NCBI GenBank assembly: GCA_964566055.1
Contig: CAZMHI010000023.1
Span: 1 to 64,000 of the forward strand
Source: TMED23 sp964566055
Lineage (GTDB): Bacteria; Pseudomonadota; Alphaproteobacteria; Rhodospirillales; UBA2165
DNA length: 64,000 nt
Reading direction: 5' to 3'
The notes below the pieces were generated by a model that was given only the letters and a program-made list of their open reading frames with translations, ran no database searches and was not told the origin of the DNA. A program made the translations under genes and the position numbers. Below are positions 25,944-35,547 of this stretch, piece after piece; within the stretch, counting starts at the first letter, position 1; every line of letters starts with the position of its first letter.

Positions 25944-27878
25944 ATGGCTATCGAGAATGAAATAACAGATCCTCCAACTCAGAGCATCGGGTGGTTTCTG
26001 GTAGTGCTCATTCTCCTTTTTAGTTCCTTGATCACCCTGATCTTATTCGCTGGGCAACTCTATTTTGATTATCGCAGAGATGTAAATGCCATCGAAGCTC
26101 GATTTGGCGAGATTGAGAGCAGTCATCTTGAAAGTATCGGCGGCAGTATGTGGCACGTGGATCATACTCAATTGCGCCGTCAACTTGAAGGTATTATGCG
26201 GCTCCCTGACATGCGGTTTGTTGAAATTCGAGAGATCCCGAATTCGAACGACTCTCTTGCGATTAGCATCGGTGAGCGCATGGCACAGCCAAATATTGTC
26301 CACAATTATAATATTACTTACTTGGATCAAGGCATTCCCAAGATCATCGGCAACCTTCGAATTGAAGCTACGCTTGAAAACGTGTACCAGCGATTGATTG
26401 ACAAGACCTTGGTAATATTGGCGAGTCAGGGAATTAAAACATTCTTGGTATCCTTCTTTATTTTGTACGTAGTCTACTACTTTTTTACCCGCTATTTGGT
26501 GCAAATCGCTCAGCACTTAAACCAGTACAGACAAAATATTTCCATACCTCCCCTTCACCTTAAGCGCCAAAGTTGGAAAAAACCGGATGAGATAGATCGT
26601 GTTGTCGAAGCAATCAACTCGATGCAAATTCAATTGGCTTCGTCTTATTCAGAATTGCGTAAAAGCGAGGAACGATTTCGCGACTTCGCAGAGTCAGCCG
26701 CTGATAGATTTTGGGAAGCTGATGAGAACCACCGTTTCACATATATGTCTTCTCCACCCAAGGGTTCTGGGCGCGCTTTGTCAGAAGATATGCTTGGAAC
26801 CCACCGATGGGACTTCGAGGGCGCTGATACTGAGAGCGATTTTTGGAAGAATCACCGGGCTAACTTGGATGCACATCGCCCATTTCAAGACTTTGAGTAT
26901 TCACGACCTATAGCTGATGGGAAAAATGTTATTATTCGATGTTCAGGAGTACCGGTCTTTGACCAGGAAGGATGCTTTGTAGGCTACCGAGGGACAACTA
27001 TTGACATCACAAAACGCAAAAATACTGAAAAGGCTTTGCAGGAAGCTCATGATAAACTGGAGTTAAGGGTTCATGATCGTACCGCACAACTTCGCGAAGA
27101 GGTTGAGGAGCGCAAACGTATTGAGGCAAATCTAATTGAAGCCAACCGAAAGGCAGAATCAGCAAATCGTACAAAGTCTGAGTTCTTAGCCAATATGAGC
27201 CATGAATTGCGTACACCATTAAACGCCATCATCGGTTTTTCTGAAACCCTAAGTGAAAAGATATTCGGTCCGCTCAAAAACAGAAAACAAGAGGAATACG
27301 TCCAAGATATCAACGAATCTGGTCGGCATTTGCTTTCTATAATCAATGATATTCTGGACTTGTCGGCAGTCGAGCTGGGAAAAATGGAACTGAATGAAAC
27401 CAATTTCGACATTGCGACAATAACAGACTATTCGAGACAAATTATGCAATCTCCAGCAACCAAGAAGGGAGTCCATTTGTCAGTTAAGTTAAACAATCGC
27501 TTGCCCAAAATTCGGGGAGATGAACTGCGAATTAAACAGGTTCTGGTTAATATTTTATCCAATGCTGTCAAGTTTACGCCAGAGGGCGGAAAAGTGACCG
27601 TCAGTGCTCAGCACCTGGAAGATGGCTCAATTGTTTTTACAGTAGTGGATACAGGTATCGGCATGGATGAAGAAGGTATGTCCAAGGCAATTGAAAAGTT
27701 TGGCCAGGTTAAAAACACGTTGGCTCAGAATCGACAAGGTACCGGACTAGGACTGCCGCTGAGCAAAGAGCTAATGCAGTTGCACGGTGGCGACTTATGG
27801 ATTGACAGTATTCCAAGTAAAGGCACGACGGTAACGGTAAAATTTCCTCCCGAGCGTGTTGCTCAAGAAGTTTCCTAG
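25944..27878 (+). CDS. Membrane sensor histidine kinase with PAS domain
   Basis: 644 residues: transmembrane segment about 17-42, extracytoplasmic domain about 43-150, second transmembrane segment about 152-175, linker, PAS/PAC about 240-362 (ending TTIDITKRKN), coiled coil (LELRVHDRTAQL), HisKA with His420 in NMSHELRTPLN, HATPase with NILSNAVKF, DTGIGM and GTGLGLPLS. The catalytic half resembles the kinase at 8353 almost block for block, so the two are paralogues. No receiver domain or adjacent response regulator. Confidence 0.9.
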   Translation: MAIENEITDPPTQSIGWFLVVLILLFSSLITLILFAGQLYFDYRRDVNAIEARFGEIESSHLESIGGSMWHVDHTQLRRQLEGIMRLPDMRFVEIREIPNSNDSLAISIGERMAQPNIVHNYNITYLDQGIPKIIGNLRIEATLENVYQRLIDKTLVILASQGIKTFLVSFFILYVVYYFFTRYLVQIAQHLNQYRQNISIPPLHLKRQSWKKPDEIDRVVEAINSMQIQLASSYSELRKSEERFRDFAESAADRFWEADENHRFTYMSSPPKGSGRALSEDMLGTHRWDFEGADTESDFWKNHRANLDAHRPFQDFEYSRPIADGKNVIIRCSGVPVFDQEGCFVGYRGTTIDITKRKNTEKALQEAHDKLELRVHDRTAQLREEVEERKRIEANLIEANRKAESANRTKSEFLANMSHELRTPLNAIIGFSETLSEKIFGPLKNRKQEEYVQDINESGRHLLSIINDILDLSAVELGKMELNETNFDIATITDYSRQIMQSPATKKGVHLSVKLNNRLPKIRGDELRIKQVLVNILSNAVKFTPEGGKVTVSAQHLEDGSIVFTVVDTGIGMDEEGMSKAIEKFGQVKNTLAQNRQGTGLGLPLSKELMQLHGGDLWIDSIPSKGTTVTVKFPPERVAQEVS

Positions 27879-27953
27879 GGATTATCAAAAGCAGATTCCA
27901 GCTCAAAACCTGTATTGAGAAAAGGGCCGATGGGAAATAAAAAAATAAATACC

Positions 27954-29807
27954 CTAAATCCCGTAATACCACGGTGCAAAGAAGCTGAACGTCAACCACA
28001 ACACGATGATCAGCGGAATACCGCCGCGCGCAAAATCGGCAAAGGTGTAATGCCCTGGCCCCATCACCAGCAGACTGGTTTGATAGCCAATCGGCGTAGC
28101 AACGGCGCAATTTGCTGCAAAGACCACGGCGACAGCAAAGGCTTCCACCGGCACACCCAATTCATGGGCAATACCGACAGCAATCGGGGTAAAGAGAACG
28201 GCTGCTGCCTTGGCGCTGATAATATTTGATAAAGCCGCGATCAACAGGAAGAAGGCCGAAAGCACAACCGGTGGCGCCGCACCATGTAAAATGTCGATCA
28301 GATTTTGCGCCAGATACTGCGCGCCTCCCGTCACCTGCATGGCGAGGCCCATGGCGAGAGCTGCCGGAATCATGGTAAAAATTTTAGAATCCAATGCGCG
28401 CGCGGCCATGCGGATCGAGAGGACGCCCGTCGCAACCATAGCGACCGCACCCAGCATCGAGGCGGCCACTACCGGCAATACGCCGCTGGCCGCCAACAAA
28501 ATCACCAGCGTAAAAATTCCCATCGCCCTCTTGGCATGATCAAGCGCCGGCAGTTCTTCCGCTGACCATTCGAGCAGCACAACATCATCGCTTTTGCGCA
28601 AGCCGCTGATATCTTCCGGCTGTCCCTGCACCAGCAGCACGTCGCCTTCCTCCAGCCGGATATCGGTGATCCGTGTCCGCATCATGCGGGCGCGCCGCTG
28701 CAAACCTAAAACAACACAATGGGTTTTATGGCGAAAGCCGATCATGTTGAGATTGAGCCCTGCCATGCGTGAGGCCGGCGCCACCATTACCTCGGCCAGC
28801 ACACGGTCGCCCTCCTGCCAACGTCCCTCGGCATCTTCCTTACCGTCTTGCAGATCGGGGATTAGCAGGCCTGGGTCATGGGCCACCGCATCTGCCAGCG
28901 AACTTCGGGTTGCAGCGACGACCAAGACATCGTCAGCTTGCAATATTACGTCTTCAAAGGGCGGCAAAAACGCTTCATCCTCACGCTGAACAGAGCGTAA
29001 AGTCATATCAGGATAAGGCCCGAATACACCGCCTTCTGATTGCAGACCAACAAGCTCAGAATTTTCCGCCAGTTTGATCTGGGCCAGGAAGTGACGGCCG
29101 TCTATTTCCATAAATTGATTAGCGAGGGACGCCCGGTCCGGCAACAATCTTGGCACCAACAGCAAAACAAAAATCAAACCGACGCCGGCCAGCACAACGC
29201 CCGGGACAGTAAATTGAAAGAAATCAAAAGGCTTCTCACCCAACTCATCCAGCGCGCCGGATACCAATAGATTGGTGCCGGAGCCGATGATCGTTGTCAT
29301 GCCACCCAAGACTGCGGCGAAGCTCAGCGGCATCATAACTTTTGAAGGCGAAGCGCCGAACTTTGCCGCAACCGCCTCCATAATCGGAATAAAAATCACA
29401 ACGACAGGGATATTATTAAGGAAACCGCTGATCACCAGCACGACAACAAGCGTAATCAAAATGGTCAGCCAGCTCTGCCCGGCTCCGGCCGCCAGAACCA
29501 TGCGCGCACCACGGTCCAGCACCCCTGCCCGCACCATACCTTGGCCGATCACCAGTAAGGCTAGGACGGTCATCAAGGCTGGGTTGGCAAAACCGGCGAT
29601 CAGGCGGTCAGAAGAAAGGAGATTGTGCCCACTAGTTTCGAGAATAGGATAGAAATTAAAAAACAGCATGAAGGCGCCAAGCACCGCCAATGAGGTGACT
29701 TCAACCGCAATACGCTCCACCGAATAAAGCGCCAAGGCGCCCAGGATAAGCGCAAAGGTTACCCACATCTCAAAATTTGGTGGGTCAATAGCGGTCGTCG
29801 CGTGCAT
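27954..29807 (-). CDS. SLC13/DASS-family permease with RCK-C (TrkA-C) domains
   Basis: Membrane transporter of 617 residues. N- and C-terminal membrane halves (IPVVVIFIPIMEAV, SKVMMPLSFAAVLGGMTTIIGSGTNL; AVATPIGYQTSLLVMGPGHY) flank two soluble RCK_C domains at about 215-395. The TIIGSGTNL and PIGYQTS motifs are the paired SNT-like substrate/cation loops. Members carry dicarboxylates or sulfate with Na+. The next gene upstream encodes a tartrate-dehydrogenase-family enzyme, which makes a dicarboxylate substrate plausible but unproven. Last gene of a minus-strand run; no clear terminator seen. Confidence 0.85.
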   Translation of the reverse strand: MHATTAIDPPNFEMWVTFALILGALALYSVERIAVEVTSLAVLGAFMLFFNFYPILETSGHNLLSSDRLIAGFANPALMTVLALLVIGQGMVRAGVLDRGARMVLAAGAGQSWLTILITLVVVLVISGFLNNIPVVVIFIPIMEAVAAKFGASPSKVMMPLSFAAVLGGMTTIIGSGTNLLVSGALDELGEKPFDFFQFTVPGVVLAGVGLIFVLLLVPRLLPDRASLANQFMEIDGRHFLAQIKLAENSELVGLQSEGGVFGPYPDMTLRSVQREDEAFLPPFEDVILQADDVLVVAATRSSLADAVAHDPGLLIPDLQDGKEDAEGRWQEGDRVLAEVMVAPASRMAGLNLNMIGFRHKTHCVVLGLQRRARMMRTRITDIRLEEGDVLLVQGQPEDISGLRKSDDVVLLEWSAEELPALDHAKRAMGIFTLVILLAASGVLPVVAASMLGAVAMVATGVLSIRMAARALDSKIFTMIPAALAMGLAMQVTGGAQYLAQNLIDILHGAAPPVVLSAFFLLIAALSNIISAKAAAVLFTPIAVGIAHELGVPVEAFAVAVVFAANCAVATPIGYQTSLLVMGPGHYTFADFARGGIPLIIVLWLTFSFFAPWYYGI

Positions 29808-29877
29808 CTCTGTTCCCTTTATTTAGATTATTAACTCCAATGTTACGGGAGTTGGCAGGAAGGTCAATGCTGGAAGA

Positions 29878-30936
29878 TTAAAGTGCGCTTTCGATGGCTT
29901 TGCCGAGATCCTGGGTATTCGCCTTGCCGCCCATATCCGGCGTCATGCAAGAGCCATCGGCCAATACGGTTTCAATTGCCGAGACAATATTAGCCGCGGC
30001 TTCGGTTTCACCGAAGTGATCAAGCATCATCGCCCCCGACCAAATCTGGCCAATTGGATTGGCGATGCCCTGCCCCGCAATATCAGGAGCCGAGCCATGT
30101 ACGGGTTCGAACATCGAAGGGAAATCCCGCTCCGGATTAATATTCCCGGAAGGCGCAATACCGATGGTGCCGGTCACCGCCGGGCCCAAATCCGACAAAA
30201 TGTCACCGAACAAATTGGAGCCGACGACGACGTCAAACCAATCGGGGTTGCGGACAAAATGCGCGGTCAGAATATCAATATGAAATTTGTCCACTTCAAT
30301 ATCGGGATAGCTCTTTTGCATTTCCGCAACCCGCTCATCCCAATAGGGCATGGTGTGGATGATGCCGTTGGATTTCGTTGCTGACGTCAGATGCTTCTTA
30401 GGCCGCGTTGCCGCCAGATCAAACGCATATTTCAAAATGCGGTCAACACCGCGCCGGGTAAACATGGATTGTTGCGTGACAATTTCATCATCGGTGCCGC
30501 CATAAAGTCTGCCGCCGATCTCGGAATACTCGCCTTCAACATTTTCGCGCACAACATAGAAATCAATATCGCCCGGTTCACGGCCCGCCAGCGGGCTCGG
30601 CACGCCATCAAATAAACGCACGGGGCGGAGATTGACGTATTGATGATATTCGCGCCGATACGGAATCAACAGCCCCCACAGCGAAACATGATCCGGCACG
30701 CCCGGAAACCCGACTGCGCCTAGGAAAATCGCATCATGCTCCCGGGTTTGGTCGATGCCATCATCCGGCATCATTTGACCCGTTTCCTTATAGGTCTCGC
30801 AAGACCAGTCAAAAATATCCCATGCAAATTTAATATCGTGTTTACGGCCGACAGCGTCCAACACTCGGAGGCCTTCAGGGACGACTTCTTTACCAATTCC
30901 GTCGCCCGGAATTGTGGCAATCTTATAAGAGCTCAT
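29878..30936 (-). CDS. Tartrate dehydrogenase/3-isopropylmalate dehydrogenase-family enzyme
   Basis: NAD-dependent beta-decarboxylating dehydrogenase of 352 residues. Conserved blocks: IPGDGIGKEVVPEGLRVLD, substrate-loop arginines in YVNLRPVRLFDG and VVRENVEGEYSEIGG, catalytic Lys in TSATKSNGI and metal/NAD blocks DILTAHFVRNPDWFDVVVGSN-like and GSAPDIAGQGIANP. The SPLAGREPGDIDF stretch and the length are typical of TtuC-type tartrate/D-malate enzymes rather than LeuB. Exact substrate uncertain. It starts 15 nt after the interrupted GNAT gene. Confidence 0.85.
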   Translation of the reverse strand: MSSYKIATIPGDGIGKEVVPEGLRVLDAVGRKHDIKFAWDIFDWSCETYKETGQMMPDDGIDQTREHDAIFLGAVGFPGVPDHVSLWGLLIPYRREYHQYVNLRPVRLFDGVPSPLAGREPGDIDFYVVRENVEGEYSEIGGRLYGGTDDEIVTQQSMFTRRGVDRILKYAFDLAATRPKKHLTSATKSNGIIHTMPYWDERVAEMQKSYPDIEVDKFHIDILTAHFVRNPDWFDVVVGSNLFGDILSDLGPAVTGTIGIAPSGNINPERDFPSMFEPVHGSAPDIAGQGIANPIGQIWSGAMMLDHFGETEAAANIVSAIETVLADGSCMTPDMGGKANTQDLGKAIESAL

Positions 30937-30951
30937 GTGATGGGTTTTTCC

Positions 30952-31437
30952 CTAATTGAGTTGTTTTTCCATGTATAACATTTGCGCCAGCGGATTATCG
31001 TAGTATTGACCAATCTCGACAAACCCAAATTTGCGATACATGTCGATAGCTGTTTCCAGACGCTGCTCCGTATCAAGGCGCATTTTTGCGTAACCGGCTT
31101 TTTCAGCCGCTGCAATAATATCTTCGGTCAGCCGGCGGCCAGCCCCTTGCCCTCTGAAATCATCGCGCAAATAAAGGCGCTTCATCTCGCAAACACCTTC
31201 GTCTTCAAGCGGTCGCATGGCGACTATACCAGCGAGTTTTTCCCCACCATCACCATTGGCCCAAGCGAGTAGGATTTGTCCTTCAGGTTCCGCATATTTG
31301 CCCGGCAAACTTGCCAGCTCTTCATCGAAGCCCTGAAATCACAAATCTACCTGCAGCCATTCTTGGTATTCGATGAACATCTGGCGCACAGTTTCGATAT
31401 CTTCCGGCACGCGGGCCGGACGTATATCAATGCTCAT
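30952..31437 (-). pseudogene. GNAT-family acetyltransferase interrupted by one in-frame TGA
   Basis: Read from ATG 31437 the protein begins MSIDIRPARVPEDIETVRQM and would be 161 residues, but codon 33 is TGA (31341-31339). The flanks read QVD-L-stop-FQGFDEELASLPG; homologues in this GNAT subgroup, as I remember them, have DLCFQGF, so the TGA replaces a Cys codon. The rest is intact: RLYLRDDFRGQGAGRRL is the acetyl-CoA loop. The start lies one base after the threonine dehydratase stop (TAAAATG). Options are a recent nonsense change, an assembly error, a restart at TTG 31308, or selenocysteine. The first two are likeliest. Confidence 0.75.
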
Positions 31438-31438
31438 T

Positions 31439-32401
31439 TTAATCTCCGCTCATAATTTCTTTGAACGTTTCAGCATCCACATTACCACCAGAATTGACCA
31501 AGCCAACTTTTTTTCCTTGGGCCATATCTTTCTGCTTTATCAATGCCGCCAAGGGTGCCGCTGCGGCCCCTTCCGTCAGATTATGAGTATCGACGTAATA
31601 ATAGCGCATTGCGGCCTTTATTTCATCATCTGACACTTTCACAACATCGTCAGCACCGTCTAGGATGATCGCCAGCGCGTCTTTATCCGGTATCCGGCAG
31701 GCCAAGCCATCGGCAATCGTATCGGCTGAGTTGGTCGAAATGGCTTTTTTCTGCTCAAACGACAGCGCATAGGCGGCTGCATCTTCTGCCACCACACCGA
31801 TAATCTTTGTGTCGAGACCCAGCGCATCGCGGGCAGAAATCATGCCACATATTCCGGAGCCCATACCAATCGGCACATAGGCGACGTCGAGATCGCCGCA
31901 GGCGGTAAAAAATTCCAAGGCATAGGTGCTGACGCCTTGCAACAACCAGGTATGAAACGGGCCGATCATGTGAAGATTTTTCTCGTCGCCCAGGACTTCG
32001 GCATATTCGCGGGCTTCCTGAAAATCTTGGCCATGCTCAATTAAATCGGCACCTAGTGCACGCATAGCATTATTTTTTTCCGGATTATTGCCAAAGGGTA
32101 CCAGAATAGTCGCGGCAATGCCGTAGCGTGACGCTGCAAAGGCCAGGCTTTGACCATGATTACCCCGGGTCGCCGAGATGATGCCTTTCGCTTCCGGCTG
32201 CTCGCGGCTCAAGCGATCCATGTAATTAAGCCCACCCCGGACTTTGAAGGCGCCAATCGGTGTGTGATTTTCATGCTTAACCCAAACCTCACAGCCCACG
32301 CGCTCAGACAGCAACGGCCACGATATTTCGGGCGTCGGTTTGAGATGCCGGTAGACTATTTCCTGGGCGGTTTTGAGTTCATCTAGTGAGACTTTTTCCA
32401 T
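31439..32401 (-). CDS. Threonine/serine dehydratase-like PLP enzyme
   Basis: Fold-type II PLP enzyme, about 320 residues from ATG 32401. The PLP lysine is in PIGAFKVRGGLNYM. ATRGNHGQSLAFAA binds substrate carboxylate, GMGSGICGM the phosphate, and NSGGNVD the pyridine ring near the end. There is no C-terminal ACT domain, so it is the catabolic/short type. A TTG-initiated extension to 32458 is possible but less likely. First gene of a run with the GNAT gene, the tartrate-dehydrogenase-family gene and the SLC13 permease. Confidence 0.85.
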   Translation of the reverse strand: MEKVSLDELKTAQEIVYRHLKPTPEISWPLLSERVGCEVWVKHENHTPIGAFKVRGGLNYMDRLSREQPEAKGIISATRGNHGQSLAFAASRYGIAATILVPFGNNPEKNNAMRALGADLIEHGQDFQEAREYAEVLGDEKNLHMIGPFHTWLLQGVSTYALEFFTACGDLDVAYVPIGMGSGICGMISARDALGLDTKIIGVVAEDAAAYALSFEQKKAISTNSADTIADGLACRIPDKDALAIILDGADDVVKVSDDEIKAAMRYYYVDTHNLTEGAAAAPLAALIKQKDMAQGKKVGLVNSGGNVDAETFKEIMSGD

Positions 32402-32468
32402 GGCGGTAAGTTCCCCAATCCAGGGATTAAGGTCAATCGCTATATTGTCAGGAGACAATTTCAGGAAT

Positions 32469-33269
32469 TTAAAATTCGTTCACCGTATGAGCATGATTAA
32501 GCGGTCCGTGGCCCTGGCCAAAACCGGGTGCGGTGCGGATTGCTTCTTGGACATAATTGCGGCCACGGGCAACGGCTTCTCGGAGGCTCAAGCCTTGCGC
32601 GATACCGGTGGCAATGGCGGACGCCAGCGTGCAACCGGTGCCATGCGTATGGTCAGTATCAATGCGGGGGCTGCGGTAGATATCGGTAACGTTCCCGCGT
32701 TCCATCAGTAAATCCATCACCTCGTCACCCTCACGGTGACCCCCTTTGAGCAGCACCGCCTGGGGTCCCATCACTGACAAGGCCTGGGCCATTTCCTCGG
32801 CATCTTCCTCGCCAACGGATTTCATGCCTGACAAAGCTTCTGCCTCGGGGAGATTGGGTGTCAATACCGTGGCCCGCGGGATCATCTGGGATTTAAGCGC
32901 CGCCATCGCTTCATCAGCGAGCAACGAAGCGCCGCCTTTGGCCACCATCACCGGATCAACTACGATGGGGACGTCAGACGCCAGATCGGCAAGTGTTGCG
33001 CACACCGCTTCGATGATATCCGGGCTATGCAACATTCCGATTTTAATGCAATCGGCGCCGATATCGTTCAGCACAACCTGCATTTGCTCAGCGACAAAGG
33101 AAGCCGGGGCATCGTGAATGCCGAACACGCCTTGGGTATTTTGGGCAGTGAGTGCGGTAATTGCTGTCATGGCGAAACCATCCAGGGCGGTTACCGCTTT
33201 AATATCTGCTTGAATACCAGCGCCACCGCCGGAATCTGACCCCGCGACAATAAGAACGCGACCTTTCAC
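32469..33269 (-). CDS. thiD: Hydroxymethylpyrimidine/phosphomethylpyrimidine kinase
   Basis: Ribokinase-like enzyme of 266 residues phosphorylating HMP and HMP-P for thiamine synthesis. Diagnostic blocks: VLIVAGSDSGGGAGIQADIK at the start, TALTAQNTQGVFGI, DPVMVAKGG, LTPNLPEAEAL and the anion hole DHTHGTGCTLASAIA. It follows glmM by 25 nt. Thiamine phosphate synthase is encoded separately at 55338. No TPP riboswitch is visible in front of either gene. Confidence 0.95.
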   Translation of the reverse strand: MKGRVLIVAGSDSGGGAGIQADIKAVTALDGFAMTAITALTAQNTQGVFGIHDAPASFVAEQMQVVLNDIGADCIKIGMLHSPDIIEAVCATLADLASDVPIVVDPVMVAKGGASLLADEAMAALKSQMIPRATVLTPNLPEAEALSGMKSVGEEDAEEMAQALSVMGPQAVLLKGGHREGDEVMDLLMERGNVTDIYRSPRIDTDHTHGTGCTLASAIATGIAQGLSLREAVARGRNYVQEAIRTAPGFGQGHGPLNHAHTVNEF

Positions 33270-33294
33270 TTAAATCTCCCTGATCTTTATTTCC

Positions 33295-34644
33295 TTACGC
33301 CGCTGCCGCCCGTTCGATCTCACTGGCAATGTCATCAACGATATGACTGATCAGCGCCGCATCTTCGCCTTCAGCCATCACTCGAACCAACGGCTCGGTG
33401 CCGGATTCACGAATGAGAATACGTCCGGCATTTTGCAGCTTGGCTTCACCTGCCGCAATGGCTTGTTTGACGCTGGCGGTTTCCCAGTCGGCTTTGCTGC
33501 TGACTCTGACATTTTTCAGCAATTGCGGCAGGGGTTCAAACATGCGGCAAACTTCACTGGCGGGCCGTTCTGATGTGCGGATCACAGCCAGCACCTGCAA
33601 TGCCGCGATCAAGCCATCGCCGGTGGTGCTATAATCAGAAAGTACGATATGGCCGGATTGTTCGCCACCTAAGTTAAAACCATTGGCGCGCATGTGCTCA
33701 ACAACATAACGGTCGCCAACTTTGGTCCGCACGAGAGAAAGCTTCAATTCCTCTAAAAAGCGTTCAAAGCCCAGGTTAGACATCACCGTCGCAACGACGC
33801 CGCCGCCAGTCAGCCGGCCTTCCTGCGCCCAATATTGGGCTACTGCCGCCATGATCTGGTCACCATCAACAAGCTTGCCATGCTCGTCCGATACCAAGAC
33901 ACGGTCAGCGTCACCATCCAGCGCGATACCGATATCCGCGTTATGCGCCGCCACTTGTGACTGCATGAACTCGGTCGATGTCGAGCCACAGCCTAAATTG
34001 ATGTTATAGCCGTCAGGATCAACACCCACCGGTATCACTTCGGCGCCAAGTTCCCACAGTACGGTCGGCGCAACTTTATAAGCGGCACCATTGGCGCAAT
34101 CGACAACGATCTTTAAGCCATCCAGGGTCAAACCACGCGGGAAGGTGCGTTTAACAAATTCGATATAGCGGCCCTGGGCATCATCAAGACGCAGAGCCCG
34201 GCCAAGTTCTTCCGGCGCGGCTAAATCGCCGTTCATATCGCCATCGATGCGGGTCTCAATTTCAAGTTCGACCTCATCCGAAAGTTTGTAGCCATCGGGG
34301 CCAAATAGCTTGATGCCGTTATCCTGAAACGGATTATGCGAGGCCGAGATCATCACCCCGAGATCAGCGCGCAAGCTGCGGGTGAGCATGGCCACCGCCG
34401 GTGTCGGCATCGGTCCGACCAAAATGGGGTCCATACCGGCAGCGACGAAACCAGCCGTTAAAGCCGGTTCGATCATATAACCGGACAGCCGGGTATCTTT
34501 GCCGATCACTACCCGGTGACGGTAATTGCCACGGGTAAAATGCAGCCCGGCAGCCATGCCGACTTTCAAGGCGGTTTCGGCTGTCATTGGCTCCAAATTT
34601 GCGGTGCCACGGATGCCGTCAGTTCCAAAGAGTTTGCGTATCAT
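33295..34644 (-). CDS. glmM: Phosphoglucosamine mutase
   Basis: Converts glucosamine-6-P to glucosamine-1-P for peptidoglycan and lipopolysaccharide precursors. 449 residues. Begins RKLFGTDGIRGTAN; active-site serine in MISASHNPFQDNGIK; metal loop DGDADRVLVSD; sugar loop GGEQSGHIVLSD; phosphate loop RESGTEPLVRVMAEG. It belongs to the conserved ftsH-folP-glmM run. Confidence 0.97.
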   Translation of the reverse strand: MIRKLFGTDGIRGTANLEPMTAETALKVGMAAGLHFTRGNYRHRVVIGKDTRLSGYMIEPALTAGFVAAGMDPILVGPMPTPAVAMLTRSLRADLGVMISASHNPFQDNGIKLFGPDGYKLSDEVELEIETRIDGDMNGDLAAPEELGRALRLDDAQGRYIEFVKRTFPRGLTLDGLKIVVDCANGAAYKVAPTVLWELGAEVIPVGVDPDGYNINLGCGSTSTEFMQSQVAAHNADIGIALDGDADRVLVSDEHGKLVDGDQIMAAVAQYWAQEGRLTGGGVVATVMSNLGFERFLEELKLSLVRTKVGDRYVVEHMRANGFNLGGEQSGHIVLSDYSTTGDGLIAALQVLAVIRTSERPASEVCRMFEPLPQLLKNVRVSSKADWETASVKQAIAAGEAKLQNAGRILIRESGTEPLVRVMAEGEDAALISHIVDDIASEIERAAAA

Positions 34645-34737
34645 CTATCTATATCGTTCGGAGATTTAAAGCGCTCACGCCGGGATACTTTTATTACAGT
34701 CTCAGGCAAGCGTCATCTAACTTTTTATTGCAGATTC

Positions 34738-35541
34738 TTACGCCCCTTCAACTCGAAGCGCAGCAAGGGCGTCACGGGTTTCGGCGACATCGTGAACACG
34801 GAGAATTTCAGCACCGTTGAGAACAGATTTAACCGCCACGGCAAGTGATTCGGGCAGCCGTTCACTGGGATTCTTGTGTTTACCAAACTTGCGCGACAAG
34901 CCAACCAGAATCGGGCAGTCTAATTCCTTTAGACAACCCAAATTATCGATGAGTTCGAGATTGTGATCTCGGGTTTTGCCAAAGCCGAATCCGGGATCTA
35001 TGGCGAGCCGTTTTTTATCGATGCCAGCGGCCACACAGGCATTAATGCGCTCACTCAAATAGCTGCTGACTTCTCGGGTCACATCGTCATAAATCGGGTT
35101 AGCCATCATCGTTGCCGGCTCGCCCTGCATATGCATCAGCACAATAGAGGCATCGCTTTGAGCGGCAACTCTGAGCGAGCCCTCGCCTTCCAAAGCTGAG
35201 ACATCATTTAAGACAACCGCGCCTGCATCAAGCGCGCTGGTCATAACGTCGGCATGGCGAGTATCGATTGAAATTACCGCCCCAGCCTTAGCAAGGCCTT
35301 CGAGCACCGGCAGCACACGATTTGCTTCTTCCTTGGGATCGACGGGAGATGCACCGGGCCGGGTTGACTCACCACCGATATCGAGAATATTCGCGCCATC
35401 GTCCAGCAGTTTCTTGCCGTGATCTATCGCAGAAGCAGCATCAAAAAAATCACCCCCGTCAGTAAAACTGTCAGGGGTAACATTTATTATGCCCATAATG
35501 AGTGGACGTTTCAGAGATAAGCCAGCGAAACTGCGCGCCAA
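34738..35541 (-). CDS. folP: Dihydropteroate synthase
   Basis: Folate enzyme joining p-aminobenzoate to the pterin pyrophosphate. 267 residues, TIM barrel. IMGIINVTPDSFTDGG, DIGGESTRPGA and IDPGFGFGKT are the pterin-site signatures; GLSRKFG is the late loop. The visible start is TTG 35541, six bases after the ftsH stop, with no good ribosome binding site, so translation is probably coupled to ftsH. Confidence 0.95.
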   Translation of the reverse strand: MARSFAGLSLKRPLIMGIINVTPDSFTDGGDFFDAASAIDHGKKLLDDGANILDIGGESTRPGASPVDPKEEANRVLPVLEGLAKAGAVISIDTRHADVMTSALDAGAVVLNDVSALEGEGSLRVAAQSDASIVLMHMQGEPATMMANPIYDDVTREVSSYLSERINACVAAGIDKKRLAIDPGFGFGKTRDHNLELIDNLGCLKELDCPILVGLSRKFGKHKNPSERLPESLAVAVKSVLNGAEILRVHDVAETRDALAALRVEGA

Positions 35542-35547
35542 AGTTTT

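Noticed and set aside
31278..31341. SECIS element after the GNAT TGA
   Set aside because: A hairpin at proper distance exists, but without a clear bulged U and with stems explained by conserved codons; not strong enough to list as a feature.
32459..33294. TPP riboswitch before thiD (and before thiE at 55338)
   Set aside because: No TPP-aptamer signature is seen and both genes are embedded in tight operons with almost no leader.
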